DNA of 30,640 nucleotides from BS750m-G62 sp964577175 (GCA_964577175.1 CAZNYC010000038.1:1-30640), one strand, 5' to 3'; shown: positions 1-7,643, counted from the stretch's first letter. Notes: generated by a model not told the origin, from the sequence alone. Made by a program: numbers and translations.

Positions 1-158
1 AGGCGTACCTCGGCACGAACGATTTCTGGCCGTTCGTCCGATGGGAACTCCGCGACGCCGACCCGGAGACGTTCGCCCTGCTCGAGCGGATCTGGACGAA
101 GGGCGAGGCCCCGCCGCTGCCGTCCGATGGCAAGCCCCCGGCCGCCGAGGCGAACTGA
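1..158 (+). CDS. 3' end of an unidentified protein gene (partial)
   Basis: Reading from base 3, an open frame runs off the left edge and ends at TGA 156-158, giving about 51 C-terminal residues. The visible part reads AYLGTNDFWPFVRWELRD, followed by an acidic/hydrophobic stretch (PETFALLERIW) and a Pro/Ala-rich tail ending AAEAN. The mix of aromatic and acidic residues and the GC-rich third positions look like real coding sequence. No diagnostic motif is present, so I assign no function. The gene ends just before an intergenic palindrome pair. Confidence 0.6.
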   Translation, partial: AYLGTNDFWPFVRWELRDADPETFALLERIWTKGEAPPLPSDGKPPAAEAN

Positions 159-175
159 CACGCCCACACGGGCGC

Positions 176-248
176 GTGCCACGGCCGGCCTTGTCCGGCC
201 GGGCGCCTCTTCACAGACCGTCACGGCGGGACAAACCCGCCGTGGCAC
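176..248. repeat. Paired palindrome, family C (GTGCCAC ... GTGGCAC)
   Basis: The 73-base element is bounded by GTGCCAC (176-182) and its complement GTGGCAC (242-248). Inside are two hairpins facing each other. The first has arms 182-188 and 195-201 with a loop ending CTTGT. The second has a 9-bp perfect stem, 222-230 with 236-244, and loop ACAAA. The two loops are roughly complementary, as expected for two inverted copies of one unit. A similar element lies at 28373-28427. Confidence 0.7.
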
Positions 249-278
249 ATCCCGTTCAGGGGTAACCGTGGGCCTTCG

Positions 279-308
279 TGCGCGGCGGGTACGGAGACCC
301 GCCGCGCA
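279..308. repeat. Palindrome, family A, single copy (TACGGAGA orientation)
   Basis: This is a perfect 12-bp stem (279-290 with 297-308, arm TGCGCGGCGGGT) around the loop ACGGAG. The same stem and loop recur at 3616-3694, 4829-4856, 18773-18854 and 28482-28557. It lies between the upstream gene and the ECF sigma promoter, so it may also affect read-through. Confidence 0.8.
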
Positions 309-336
309 GCGTCCTACCGCGTCCGCCAAAAACGCT

Positions 337-365
337 TTGTTCCGCCGCCGCGGGTCCGCTACAAT
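337..365 (+). promoter_or_regulatory. Candidate sigma-70-type promoter for the ECF sigma operon
   Basis: A -10-like TACAAT (360-365, 5 of 6 consensus bases) lies 17 bases after TTGTTC (337-342, only 3 of 6). The predicted transcript would start near 372 and carry a leader of about 74 bases before the ATG at 446. The weak -35 makes this tentative. Confidence 0.4.
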
Positions 366-445
366 CAATCCTGTACACGCCGCCGGCTGCCGCCGCTGCG
401 GGAACGTGCCGAATCACTGAATACCCTTGGCCGGGAATCGTCTGC

Positions 446-1057
446 ATGGCTGGAGCCGCCGAACAGAACGGTGCCGCCGACAACACCGCCGTCCGCGAAG
501 CCGAACGCGACGCGGCGCTGGTCGAGCGGCTCAAGGGCGGCGACGCCAAGGCGCTGGACGAACTCTTTCGCCGGCATCGCGACGCGGCGTTCGGCATCGC
601 CTATCGCCTCCTGGGCCGGCGGGAGGACGCCCTGGACGTCGTGCAGGAGTCGTTCATTCATGTCATGCGAGGCATCGACGGGTTCCGCGGACAGTCCTCG
701 TTCAAGACGTGGCTGTACCGCATCGTGACCCACGCCGCCCTCGATTACCGGCGGTACCGCTCGCACCGGCTGACCGACAGCCTCGACACCGAGAACGCGC
801 CGGAACCGGCGGCCACGGGGCCCGACCACCAGACGCCGGTGGAGGAGGCAGAGGAGCACGACCTTCGCCGCGCCATCGACGAGGCGCTCGTCAACGTCTC
901 CGAGAAGAACCGGGCCGCCCTCGTCCTGTACGCCCTCGAGGGCATGTCGTACAAGGAAGTGGCCGAGGTCCTCGGCATCAGCATCGGAACCGTCATGAGC
1001 CGCATCTTCAACGCGCGGCAGCGGCTCCGGGAACTCATGGCCTCGGAAATCGGGTAA
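446..1057 (+). CDS. ECF-family (sigma-70 family) RNA polymerase sigma factor
   Basis: This 203-residue protein has the two-domain ECF layout. Region 2 covers about residues 30-100 (ALDELFRRHRDAAFGIAYRL, then EDALDVVQESFIHV and FKTWLYRIVTHAALDYRR). An acidic linker follows. Region 4 covers about 145-200, with the helix-turn-helix MSYKEVAEVLGISIGTVMSR. It would direct RNA polymerase to a small extracytoplasmic-stress-type regulon. The frame is open from 278, but that part translates the family A palindrome, so I start at ATG 446, eight bases after GGGAA. The next gene, four bases downstream, encodes a zinc-finger anti-sigma factor, the usual partner. Target promoters cannot be read from this window. 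Confidence 0.93.
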   Translation: MAGAAEQNGAADNTAVREAERDAALVERLKGGDAKALDELFRRHRDAAFGIAYRLLGRREDALDVVQESFIHVMRGIDGFRGQSSFKTWLYRIVTHAALDYRRYRSHRLTDSLDTENAPEPAATGPDHQTPVEEAEEHDLRRAIDEALVNVSEKNRAALVLYALEGMSYKEVAEVLGISIGTVMSRIFNARQRLRELMASEIG

Positions 1058-1061
1058 CGCC

Positions 1062-1781
1062 ATGAACTGCGACGAAGCCAGAGAAATGCTCGCCGGGTAC
1101 GCCGACGGCGAACTGTCGCCGGTCGAGAACGACGCCCTGGCCACGCACCTGCAGGCGTGCGGCCGGTGCCGACAGATCGTCCACGACCAGCAGCGCGTCC
1201 AGCACGTCCTGGATCAGTATCCCGTGCCGGCCGTCTCCGACGACGAGTGGAACACCATCGGCAAAACGCTCCGGGCCGACCTGGCGAGCGAGGGCCAAGG
1301 CGTGGCGCTGAAGACCGAGCCCCGCACGGACGTCCTGGAAGGCATCGCCCCGGAACCGGAACCCGAGGCCGCCCCGGAGCCGGTCGAGACGGAGGCCGAG
1401 GCGCCCGCCGCGCCGGTCCCGCCTCCCCCTCGGCCCGCCCGCGAGGTCCCCGCGCCCGGTGCGGGCCCCGACCGCAGCGGCGTCCGGCAGCCGGCCCCGA
1501 CGCTGATCGTCCATCGGGGCCGCTCGCGAGGCGGTCCGAGCCCCGTCCGATGGGTCGCCCACGCGGTGGGTCTGGCGGCGGCCGCCGCCGTCATCCTCCT
1601 CGGCCTGGCCCACATCTGGCTCGACCGCGCCCCGCCGCTGGAACCCGCCGCCCTGGCCCGGCCGGGCGACGTGGAAATCCTCGAAATGGAAGTCCATCCC
1701 ACGTGCAGCGTCGTCCTTCTGACGGGCGACCCGGGCGACGCGATGGCTATCTGGGTCGAACCCGAGGAGCCGACACGGTGA
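1062..1781 (+). CDS. Zinc-finger (zf-HC2) transmembrane anti-sigma factor
   Basis: This 239-residue protein begins with a zinc-binding anti-sigma fold: C3, then H29-x3-C33-x2-C36 (HLQACGRC). A long Pro/Glu/Ala linker follows (about residues 90-150). A single membrane span lies near 166-187 (VGLAAAAAVILLGLAHIW) and a short outer tail of about 50 residues ends the protein. This is the layout of membrane anti-sigma factors that hold an ECF sigma at the inner face until released. It starts four bases after the sigma stop, and its own stop overlaps the next gene's GTG by four bases (GTGA), so the three genes are probably co-translated. Binding to the adjacent sigma is inferred from context. Confidence 0.88.
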   Translation: MNCDEAREMLAGYADGELSPVENDALATHLQACGRCRQIVHDQQRVQHVLDQYPVPAVSDDEWNTIGKTLRADLASEGQGVALKTEPRTDVLEGIAPEPEPEAAPEPVETEAEAPAAPVPPPPRPAREVPAPGAGPDRSGVRQPAPTLIVHRGRSRGGPSPVRWVAHAVGLAAAAAVILLGLAHIWLDRAPPLEPAALARPGDVEILEMEVHPTCSVVLLTGDPGDAMAIWVEPEEPTR

Positions 1782-2311
1782 ACTCCCTCCCGCACGGGCA
1801 CACGAGGCATCCGACGCTGGGCCGGCCCCGCCAGGCGCGGGCCGCCCTCCTGGCGGGGCTCCTCCTGGCCATGGCCGCCCCGTCTCTCGGCGCCGCAGAG
1901 GACAAGGACAACGACGCCGGTGCCGTCACCGTCACCATTCTCGGCATCCACGCCACCCAGGCCGACAAGCCGCACGTCGACCCGGCGCTGAAGGCCATCG
2001 CCGAGCACCTGAAACGCTATCAGTTCAACTGCTTCCGTCTTGTCGTCCGGAAAACGCAGTCGGTCGCGGTCGGCAAACACTGGGAACTGCCGATGCTCAA
2101 GGGCTACCACCGACGCGTGCGCCCCCACGAAACGCACGACGACCGCGTCAAGATGGAAGTGGCCTGGGTCCAGTACGTGAAGGACAAGGACGGCAAACGG
2201 AAAGCCCGGGTGCACGAGCGGATGGTGCTCGTCATCGGGAAAGGCAAGTACCTGCTGACGGCCATCAAGGTGAAGGACGGCGCGCTCCTCAACGCGCTGG
2301 CCGTCAAGTAA
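1778..2311 (+). CDS. Secreted protein of unknown function in the ECF sigma operon
   Basis: This 177-residue protein starts at GTG 1778, which overlaps the anti-sigma stop (GTGA). A basic n-region and hydrophobic core (AALLAGLLLAMAAPSLGAAE, about residues 21-40) form a clear signal peptide with a likely signal peptidase I site. The mature part is small, charged and rich in Lys, His and Val, with phrases such as VTVTILGIHATQ and LKRYQFNCFRLVVRKTQ. I do not recognise the family. Its position as the third coupled gene suggests an envelope function monitored by the sigma/anti-sigma pair. It converges with the next gene, with only five bases between the stops. Confidence 0.75.
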   Translation: MNSLPHGHTRHPTLGRPRQARAALLAGLLLAMAAPSLGAAEDKDNDAGAVTVTILGIHATQADKPHVDPALKAIAEHLKRYQFNCFRLVVRKTQSVAVGKHWELPMLKGYHRRVRPHETHDDRVKMEVAWVQYVKDKDGKRKARVHERMVLVIGKGKYLLTAIKVKDGALLNALAVK

Positions 2312-2316
2312 AACCG

Positions 2317-3024
2317 CTATCCCGCTCCGGAACCGTTATTGGCCGACACGCTGCCTCCCAGCCCGTTCGGCCGCTGCTGGGCGATCTGTTCCTCGAACAT
2401 CATCGTCAGGTGCCGCGCGCGGTCCCCGACATCCGCCCACAGGCGGATCAACTCGCTGGAGGCCTTGCCCACCAGGAGCACGACGACCGCCAGCACGAGC
2501 GCCCCGATGAACATCCCCACGGTCAGGGCGGGATGGAGGCCGGCCATCGACCCGATGATCAGCCCCGTCAGCCCCCCGAGGAACACGAGCGCGGCCACCA
2601 CGATGCCCGTTGCGAAGATGATGACCCCGAGCAGCCGCAGCGTCTTGTACGGGCTGCTCCGCGCCAGCATCCGCGACATGGTGGTCGTGGACCGTCGCGA
2701 CGCGACCGTGCCGGCGCCCGTCGTCAGCGACGAGGAGGGGGCCTCGGCGGCAGACTCCTCCCTGGGCCGTCCGGCCGGCTCCTGTGCCGGCGACGGCTTC
2801 GGCTCCCCGGCCGCCGACGGGGCGGACAGGGCCTGGGCCAGATCCGCCGTGGACGGTTTACCGCCTTTGGGAGGCGCGGCGGCCTGGGGTTCTGCGGCGT
2901 CGCCGGCCGCCTCGGGAAACCGGGCCACGTGCCCGCACTTCGGGCACTTGACCTTCCGGCCGGCCGCCGAGTCCGGACCCGACAACCGCTTCCCGCATTC
3001 GGAACACGTGGCTGAGATGGTCAT
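2317..3024 (-). CDS. Zinc-ribbon membrane protein of unknown function
   Basis: The 235-residue protein opens with a zinc ribbon: CSEC near residues 7-10 and CPKC near 27-30 (C-x2-C ... C-x2-C). A Pro/Ala/Ser-rich spacer follows to about residue 110. Two hydrophobic spans come next, LLGVIIFATGIVVAALVFLG and ALTVGMFIGALVLAVVVLLV. A polar C-terminal region includes LIRLWADVGDRARHLTMMFEEQIAQQ. This ribbon-linker-two-helix design is often seen in Planctomycetota and Myxococcota without a known function. The ribbon would face the cytoplasm if the short helical hairpin inserts normally. The family role is unknown. Confidence 0.75.
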   Translation of the reverse strand: MTISATCSECGKRLSGPDSAAGRKVKCPKCGHVARFPEAAGDAAEPQAAAPPKGGKPSTADLAQALSAPSAAGEPKPSPAQEPAGRPREESAAEAPSSSLTTGAGTVASRRSTTTMSRMLARSSPYKTLRLLGVIIFATGIVVAALVFLGGLTGLIIGSMAGLHPALTVGMFIGALVLAVVVLLVGKASSELIRLWADVGDRARHLTMMFEEQIAQQRPNGLGGSVSANNGSGAG

Positions 3025-3071
3025 GGCCGTTGCCTGAGCCCCTCTCCCGCTGCCCGTACGGCCGGTTTAAG

Positions 3072-3099
3072 ATTGTACACCAATCTCGCGGAAACGCAA
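3072..3099 (-). promoter_or_regulatory. Candidate promoter for the zinc-ribbon gene
   Basis: On the minus strand, TACAAT (3077 to 3072, 5 of 6) is preceded after 16 bases by TTGCGT (3099 to 3094, 3 of 6). It lies about 50 bases before the ATG at 3024 in a locally AT-richer stretch, between this gene and the PilZ gene. The -35 is poor, so confidence is limited. Confidence 0.4.
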
Positions 3100-3124
3100 C
3101 AGGCAAGCGGCGGAAAACGGCCGG

Positions 3125-3448
3125 TCAGGCGCCGGCGCCGAGGTGGGTGTCGACGAAATCCATGATCCGCTCGCGGTCCGCCTCCTCGATCTCCACAAAT
3201 GCCAGGCCCACTTCAAACAGGTCCGGGTCGATCTTGGAGGCGCGGCACCAGGTGATGCGGCCGCGGCAGGTGATGGGGTGTTCGTCTTCCGGCAGGGTGA
3301 ACTCGATGAAGGGGGTGGTCCCCTCGCGCATGGGGTCGGCCATCAGGACGCACATCCCGCCCGCCGAGATATTCATCGTCGGGCCGATCGATTCCACCGT
3401 GAGCCGCGTGGTGATGCGCGGCGTGGTCCGCATTTCCGTCCGCAGCAT
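3125..3448 (-). CDS. Single-domain PilZ protein, predicted c-di-GMP receptor
   Basis: This 107-residue protein is essentially one PilZ domain. Both c-di-GMP-binding signatures are present: R-x3-R at residues 11-15 (RITTR) and N-x-S-x2-G at 26-31 (NISAGG). Beta strands follow, including FIEFTLPEDEHPITCRGRITW and FEVGLAFVEI. A GAGGGG-like ribosome site precedes the ATG by seven bases. PilZ proteins of this size usually bind c-di-GMP and relay it to motility or exopolysaccharide machinery. The flagellar locus nearby fits that, but the direct partner is not visible. Confidence 0.88.
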   Translation of the reverse strand: MLRTEMRTTPRITTRLTVESIGPTMNISAGGMCVLMADPMREGTTPFIEFTLPEDEHPITCRGRITWCRASKIDPDLFEVGLAFVEIEEADRERIMDFVDTHLGAGA

Positions 3449-3615
3449 GGCCAGTCCCCTCTTGCGGGCACCCCTGAAGCAAGCCCTGATTCTTATCGGC
3501 CTACCCCGCGCGATTCCTTAGCCAAATAGGCCGCCTGCCACCGGCGAACCCTTGACGCCCGGCCCGCCGGGCGTATGGTGAGGCGCGTGCCGCTCCTCGC
3601 TGCGACGCGAGATGC

Positions 3616-3694
3616 TGTGCCGCGGGTCTCCGTACCCGCCGCGCAGACCCAAAGCCGCCGATTCGAGCGCGGTGGGTACGGAGACCCACCGCGC
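3616..3694. repeat. Paired palindrome, family A (inverted doublet)
   Basis: Two family A units face each other across a 21-base spacer. The left unit (3616-3645, loop TCTCCGT, two mismatches in the stem) is followed by the right unit (3667-3694, perfect 11-bp stem GCGCGGTGGGT, loop ACGGAG). The loops are complementary, which shows the inverted arrangement. The rest of the 292-base gap 3449-3740 has no gene I can support. The 28 bases before the dihydrouridine synthase ATG are AT-richer, but I see no clear promoter. Confidence 0.8.
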
Positions 3695-3740
3695 AGAAAC
3701 CTCTTCTTCCCTTGTAGTACAACCCTGTGGATTGGGAACC

Positions 3741-4769
3741 ATGCCCACGCCCGCCGACAACGCGTGCCTGCTCCGGCCGGTCCGCATCGGGCCGCTGCGC
3801 CTGGCGTCGAACCTCGTCCTGGCGCCGATGCACAAGCGGACGCATCTGGCGTTCCGCATGCTCTGCCGGCGGGAGGGGGCGGCCCTGGCACATACCGAGA
3901 TGGCTACGCCCCAGGAACTCCTCGGCGCCGAGGGACCGCGGAAGGCCGAGAACCTGCTGGCCACCTGCCCCCACGACCGGCCGCTGGGCGTCCAGATCGC
4001 CCCGCGGGAGGCCGGGCCCCTCGCCGACGCCGTCCGCCTGGTCGCGGCGCGGGGGACGGCGGCCCTTGTGGACCTGAACTTCGGATGCCCCAGCCGGCGC
4101 ATCGCCGGCCGGAGCGGCCGCGGCGCCGCCCTGCTCCGCCGGCCGGCGGACGCCGTCCGGCTCGTCGAGGCCGCCGTCGCCGCCGCCGATCTGCCCGTCA
4201 CGGTGAAACTCCGGCTCGGCGTCACGGGGAGCGAGGAGGACCGGGCCCTCGCGCTGGACGTGGCCTGCGGCGCCGCCGACGCCGGCGCCGTCGCCCTTAC
4301 CGTCCACGGCCGGACCGCGCGGCAAGGGTACCGCCCGTCGGCCGACTGGGACGCCGTTGCCGCGTGGGCGGCCGCCCTGCCCGTCCCGGTCTTCGGCAGC
4401 GGGGACCTGTGGACGCCGGAGGCGGTCCTCGCGATGCTCCGCCGGACGGGCTGCGCGGGGGCGAGCCTGGCACGCGGGGCGTTCGGGGCGCCGTGGATCT
4501 TCCGGCAGACCCGCCGCCTTGCCGATACCGGACGATATGACCCTGTGTCCCGCCAGCAGCGGGGCCGCACGTTCCTCGAACATTACGACCGGCTGGGGGA
4601 CCAGTACGGGGAGGAGACGGCCCTGAAGTTCATCCGCCAGATCGGGCGCGTGTACGCCCGGGAGTTCCCCGGGGCGCCGGAGGCGCGGGCGGCGATCCAG
4701 GCGGCCCGCACCGACGCCGCCCTCCGCCGGGCCGCGGCCGAGTGGTTCGGCCTGGATGTTTCATTTTAG
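3741..4769 (+). CDS. dus: tRNA-dihydrouridine synthase family protein
   Basis: This 342-residue protein follows the FMN-dependent Dus pattern. It has LAPMHKRTHLAFR near the N-terminus (the APM-x3-T-x2-FR motif), LNFGCPSRR with the presumed catalytic Cys, VTVKLRLG with the phosphate-binding Lys, VHGRTARQGY, and PVFGSGDLWTP, equivalent to the GNGDI flavin loop. A small helical C-terminal domain follows. Dus enzymes reduce uridines in tRNA D-loops using NADPH. The frame is open back to 3612, but that part is palindrome sequence, so I start at ATG 3741. LNFGCP and SGD are slightly unusual variants, so the exact Dus subtype (A, B or C) is not assigned. The stop codon lies inside a long inverted repeat. 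Confidence 0.92.
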   Translation: MPTPADNACLLRPVRIGPLRLASNLVLAPMHKRTHLAFRMLCRREGAALAHTEMATPQELLGAEGPRKAENLLATCPHDRPLGVQIAPREAGPLADAVRLVAARGTAALVDLNFGCPSRRIAGRSGRGAALLRRPADAVRLVEAAVAAADLPVTVKLRLGVTGSEEDRALALDVACGAADAGAVALTVHGRTARQGYRPSADWDAVAAWAAALPVPVFGSGDLWTPEAVLAMLRRTGCAGASLARGAFGAPWIFRQTRRLADTGRYDPVSRQQRGRTFLEHYDRLGDQYGEETALKFIRQIGRVYAREFPGAPEARAAIQAARTDAALRRAAAEWFGLDVSF

Positions 4770-4813
4770 CCGCTGCGCGAAGAGGAGCACTCCGCCTTGC
4801 GCCGCGGCTAAAA
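4764..4813. repeat. Inverted repeat spanning the dus stop codon (possible terminator)
   Basis: TTTTAGCCGC (4764-4773) pairs perfectly with GCGGCTAAAA (4804-4813). The pairing extends inward with a few mismatches for about 25 bp. The TAG stop of dus (4767-4769) is inside the left arm. The transcript would form a long GC-rich hairpin flanked by A/U, which could end transcription, although only four A/T bases flank it. It could also be another dispersed palindrome. Confidence 0.6.
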
Positions 4814-4828
4814 TGCGCCGTCGAGTTT

Positions 4829-4856
4829 GCGCGGCGGGTCTCCGTACCCGCCGCGC
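4829..4856. repeat. Palindrome, family A, single copy (TCTCCGTA orientation)
   Basis: A perfect 11-bp stem (4829-4839 with 4846-4856, GCGCGGCGGGT) surrounds CTCCGT. No clear inverted partner follows at the usual distance of 20-30 bases, although 4870-4925 is rich in GC palindromes. It occupies the gap between dus and the minus-strand FlgN/FliT-like gene. Confidence 0.75.
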
Positions 4857-4938
4857 GAACAGTCCTCGGAAGCGTTCCCGCGCGGAGCGGCCCGTGTTCG
4901 CCGGCCCGTTTGCGGGCCGCGCGCCGTTTCGTAACGCA

Positions 4939-5020
4939 CGGCCGGGCAAGACCGGCCGGGGCACGTCATCGTGGGCGGGATGCCATGGCACGTCGTCCCG
5001 CGGAACAAGGCTGGCCGTGG
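4939..5020. repeat. Degenerate family C palindrome cluster
   Basis: A 7-bp hairpin (4939-4945 with 4952-4958, loop GCAAGA) is followed by three direct copies of GGCACGTC at 4960-4967, 4987-4994 and 5019-5026. The palindrome TGCCATGGCA is at 4981-4990. It resembles decayed family C elements (see 176-248). The last copy overlaps the 3' end of the neighbouring gene. Confidence 0.5.
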
Positions 5021-5024
5021 CACG

Positions 5025-5387
5025 TCACGGCTTGGTTCTTGCGTACGCCCGGGTGCCGCGCCGGCCGGCACGGAGACGGTCGCGGCGGTCGGCGAGTTCC
5101 GTCTGCTGCTGCGCCAGCGCCAGCCGCACCTGCCCGTGCAGGTCCAAGAGCCGCTGCCGGTCCTCGTCGCGGAGGATGGACCCGGCCTGGCGGGCCTCGG
5201 CAATCAGGGCATCGACCCGGTCCGCCAAGGCCGCCACGTCGTCCACGCGCCCGCGGCGGGCGGCGTCCAACTGGTCCGAAAGGGCACAGGCCAAGGCGCG
5301 GAAGGTCGCGTCGGCCGGGGACGCATCGCTTGCGTGCGCGGCCGCGCCGGCATCGTCCGGCACCTCGCGATTCGGGTCGCGCGTCAC
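5025..5387 (-). CDS. Small helical protein, FlgN/FliT-like (putative export chaperone)
   Basis: This is a 120-residue, strongly helical protein. After a short disordered Asp/Ala-rich head, residues about 30-115 form two or three amphipathic helices (TFRALACALSDQLDAARRG, DDVAALADRVDALIAEARQA, RQRLLDLHGQVRLALAQQQ). FlgN- and FliT-type flagellar chaperones have this length and pattern, but no sequence signature is firm. I start at GTG 5387, which overlaps the stop of the upstream TPR gene (GTGA), so translation is coupled. As last gene of the flagellar modification block it could escort a hook-associated protein or flagellin. That role is inferred. Confidence 0.6.
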   Translation of the reverse strand: MTRDPNREVPDDAGAAAHASDASPADATFRALACALSDQLDAARRGRVDDVAALADRVDALIAEARQAGSILRDEDRQRLLDLHGQVRLALAQQQTELADRRDRLRAGRRGTRAYARTKP

Positions 5388-6016
5388 GGGCGGACCACCT
5401 CCTCCGTGCGGCGGCTGCGGCGGCGGACCTCTTCCAGAAGATCGGCGGCCTCCGGGCTGTCGGGTTCCAGTGCAAGGATCTGCTCCAGCGCCCGGCGGGC
5501 GTCGTCGAACCGCCCGTCGCGGGCCTGGAGCGTCGCCAGGCAGAACAGGACGGACGTATCCCCCGGGTGCCGGCCCAGGTACGCCTCCAGGTACCCGATG
5601 ACGCGGGCGAACGAGCCCATCTGGCACGAGGTCTGGAACAGGCCGAGCAGGGCCACGAGGTTGTCGGCGTCCTTGTCGAGGCAGGCCATGTAGAGGTCGA
5701 ACGCCTCCGGGTACCGTCCGCGGCGCTGGGCGACCATGGCCAGGCCGCCGTAGGCTTCCGCGCAGCCGGGCTCGACGGCGACGGCGCGGCGAAAGGCCCG
5801 TTCGGCGGCGTCCGGGTTATCCGACTGGAGTTCCACGACGCCGAGGCCGACGGCCGGACCGGCCTTCTTCGGCGCCAGCCCCGCCGCCTCCTCGTAACAC
5901 TGGCGGGCCCGGTCGTGGTTGCCGAGCGAGGCGTGGCAGTCGCCGAGTTCCTTCAGCACCTCGTAATGCTGGTCCAGGCCTTCCTCGACGACGACGTGTT
6001 CGGCGGTCAGTTGCAC
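5384..6016 (-). CDS. TPR protein of the flagellar modification block
   Basis: The 210-residue protein is almost entirely tetratricopeptide repeats, about five of them. Examples are LGDCHASLGNHDRARQCYEE, LGVVELQSDNPDAAERAFRR, YGGLAMVAQRRGRYPEAFDL and FCLATLQARDGRFDDARRAL, each with the expected small and large residues. It should act as a cytoplasmic scaffold. I start at GTG 6016, five bases after AAAGGA. A longer open frame exists upstream, but it lies inside the preceding glycosyltransferase and reads as low-complexity Arg/Pro. The start overlaps that glycosyltransferase's end by ten bases, so the two are coupled. TPR proteins often accompany glycosyltransferases that modify flagellin. Confidence 0.82.
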   Translation of the reverse strand: MQLTAEHVVVEEGLDQHYEVLKELGDCHASLGNHDRARQCYEEAAGLAPKKAGPAVGLGVVELQSDNPDAAERAFRRAVAVEPGCAEAYGGLAMVAQRRGRYPEAFDLYMACLDKDADNLVALLGLFQTSCQMGSFARVIGYLEAYLGRHPGDTSVLFCLATLQARDGRFDDARRALEQILALEPDSPEAADLLEEVRRRSRRTEEVVRP

Positions 6017-7572
6017 GGTGTTCCTTTCTGCGATGCCAGAAGACGGCGGGCGTGCTCGAGGCGCCGGACGGCTTCCTCGAATCGGCCGGCGCGGCGATGG
6101 ACGCGGCCCTCGAGCAGGAGGGTGGAGACGCGCGGCCGGCGGTTCAGTTCGCCGCACAGGTCGAGGACGTCGGCGTCGTGGCCGCCCGCCTCGAACAAGG
6201 CGTGGGCCCGGCATTCCTGCATCCATCGGGTATTGCCCAACTGGTCGGCGATGCCGCGGTAGACGGCGGCGGCCTGGAGGGGGTTGCCTTCCTCCTCGTG
6301 CCGCTGGGCCTCCTGGAGGGCCCGGTCGAAGCGAAGGGCGTACTCCCCGGGCGCCGGCGCGCGGACCGTGATGCCGGCGGCGCGCAGCGATTCGTCAATG
6401 GGGCCGCCGGCCGCCTCCTGCCGCACGCCGGCCAGGACCTCGGTCGGCAGGACGAAGCCCGTGCCGGGCGCGGCGTCGTCCTCGCCCAGGGCGAAGGCGG
6501 TGTGCCCGTCGCCGCCGAGGGCGGCGTGGAGCGCATCTTCCACCCACACCAGGTAGAACGGCGTGCCTTCCGGGACGACGGCGGCGTAGTCGCCCCCGGC
6601 GCGGGCGAGGGCGGCGTCGAGACGGGCGGCCGGGCCCGCCCCGGGTTCCACGGGCACGGGGATGAAGTTCGGCATGCGGATGCCCAGCCGCGCGAGGTCC
6701 GCCTGCGGCAGGGGCAGGTAGACTTCGTGCGGCATGAAGGTCCAGGCGTAGACCTGGCGGATCATGCCGGCGGCCGCCGGGACCGTCTCGGGCAACAGGA
6801 CGATGGAGAGGTCGGGCATCTTCGGCCACGGCTTCGGGGGGCGGGCGGTCCGGATCTTCAGCACGGTGGCCATGAAGACCTGCCGGTCGCCGCGGCCTTT
6901 CTCGGAGATGCGGTCGGAGTTCGCGACCGGCGCGTAGAACTCGCCGGTGATCTCCGGCACGTGGATGAAGTCCGTGAAGAACGCGAGGCGCCGCATGAGG
7001 TCCCAGTCCACCAGGACGCCGAGCGACTCGTCGTACGGCCCGGTCCGCCGGAGCAGATCCCGCCGGTGCATCGCCGCCACGTGCAGCGTGTGGTTGAAGT
7101 AGCACTGGAAGAAACGGTCGAAGTCCCGGCTGATGTTCACGACCTTGCCGAGCACCTGCCGGGTGCCGTCCGGGCGGATGCGGCAGTGGACCTTGTAAAG
7201 GTCGGTGTACGCCACGCCGCAGTCCGGCGAACCTTCGAGCGTGTCGACGAGCCGATCGAGATGGTGCGGGTAGTAGAGGTCGTCGTCGCCCAGGTACGCC
7301 ACGTACGTGCCGCGGGCGCGGGCGAGGGCTTCGTTCAGCGAGGCGGCGACGCCGCGGTTCTCCGCCCGTTCGAGGAGCACGAGGCGCGGGTCGGCGAAGC
7401 GGTCGACGACGTCGCGCACGCCGACGCCGCCGTCGTTAACGACGATGGCCTCGAAGTGCTCGTACGTCTGGCCGACGACGCTGGCCAGGGCCTCGGCCAG
7501 GTACCGCGGACGGTTGTACGTCGGCACCAGGACGGAGACGAGCGGCCCGTTCGTGTGCGGTGCGTGAGTCAT
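6007..7572 (-). CDS. Family 2 glycosyltransferase with second degenerate domain and TPR-like tail
   Basis: The protein has 521 residues from ATG 7572 (GTG 7587 would add five). The first 230 residues are a GT-A fold of the GT2 family: VSVLVPTYNRPRYLAEALAS, then YLGDDDLYYPHHL carrying the metal/nucleotide-sugar acidic motif, and a later WDLMRRL. A second region starting at about PDLSIVLLPETVPAAAGM looks like a half-conserved GT-A-type domain. The last 120 residues are helical and TPR-like (HEEEGNPLQAAAVYRGIAD). It would transfer a sugar in the cytoplasm. Its place after the flagellar genes, coupled to a TPR protein, suggests flagellar glycan work, with the acceptor unknown. A 200-base gap holding a repeat separates it from the fusion gene. 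Confidence 0.87.
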   Translation of the reverse strand: MTHAPHTNGPLVSVLVPTYNRPRYLAEALASVVGQTYEHFEAIVVNDGGVGVRDVVDRFADPRLVLLERAENRGVAASLNEALARARGTYVAYLGDDDLYYPHHLDRLVDTLEGSPDCGVAYTDLYKVHCRIRPDGTRQVLGKVVNISRDFDRFFQCYFNHTLHVAAMHRRDLLRRTGPYDESLGVLVDWDLMRRLAFFTDFIHVPEITGEFYAPVANSDRISEKGRGDRQVFMATVLKIRTARPPKPWPKMPDLSIVLLPETVPAAAGMIRQVYAWTFMPHEVYLPLPQADLARLGIRMPNFIPVPVEPGAGPAARLDAALARAGGDYAAVVPEGTPFYLVWVEDALHAALGGDGHTAFALGEDDAAPGTGFVLPTEVLAGVRQEAAGGPIDESLRAAGITVRAPAPGEYALRFDRALQEAQRHEEEGNPLQAAAVYRGIADQLGNTRWMQECRAHALFEAGGHDADVLDLCGELNRRPRVSTLLLEGRVHRRAGRFEEAVRRLEHARRLLASQKGTPCN

Positions 7573-7643
7573 GGCGTATCCGGGCACTTCTGACTTCTTC
7601 CCATCGCGATACTTGTCGACACCGGGAAGCCGCCTTCGCGTTT

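Noticed and set aside
176..248. CRISPR-like array formed by the dispersed palindromes
   Set aside because: The units are not regularly spaced, are self-complementary pairs, and occur singly in separate gaps without cas genes.
278..445. An in-frame upstream extension of the ECF sigma gene
   Set aside because: It translates the family A palindrome and a promoter-like stretch and has no ribosome site. The ECF domain starts well after ATG 446.
3612..3740. Upstream extension of the dihydrouridine synthase frame
   Set aside because: The first 43 codons are read from the paired palindrome. Family members begin near ATG 3741.
5016..5035. TGGCAC as a sigma-54 promoter near the end of the modification block
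   Set aside because: The -12 TTGC is not at the required spacing, and the match arises from the family C repeat.
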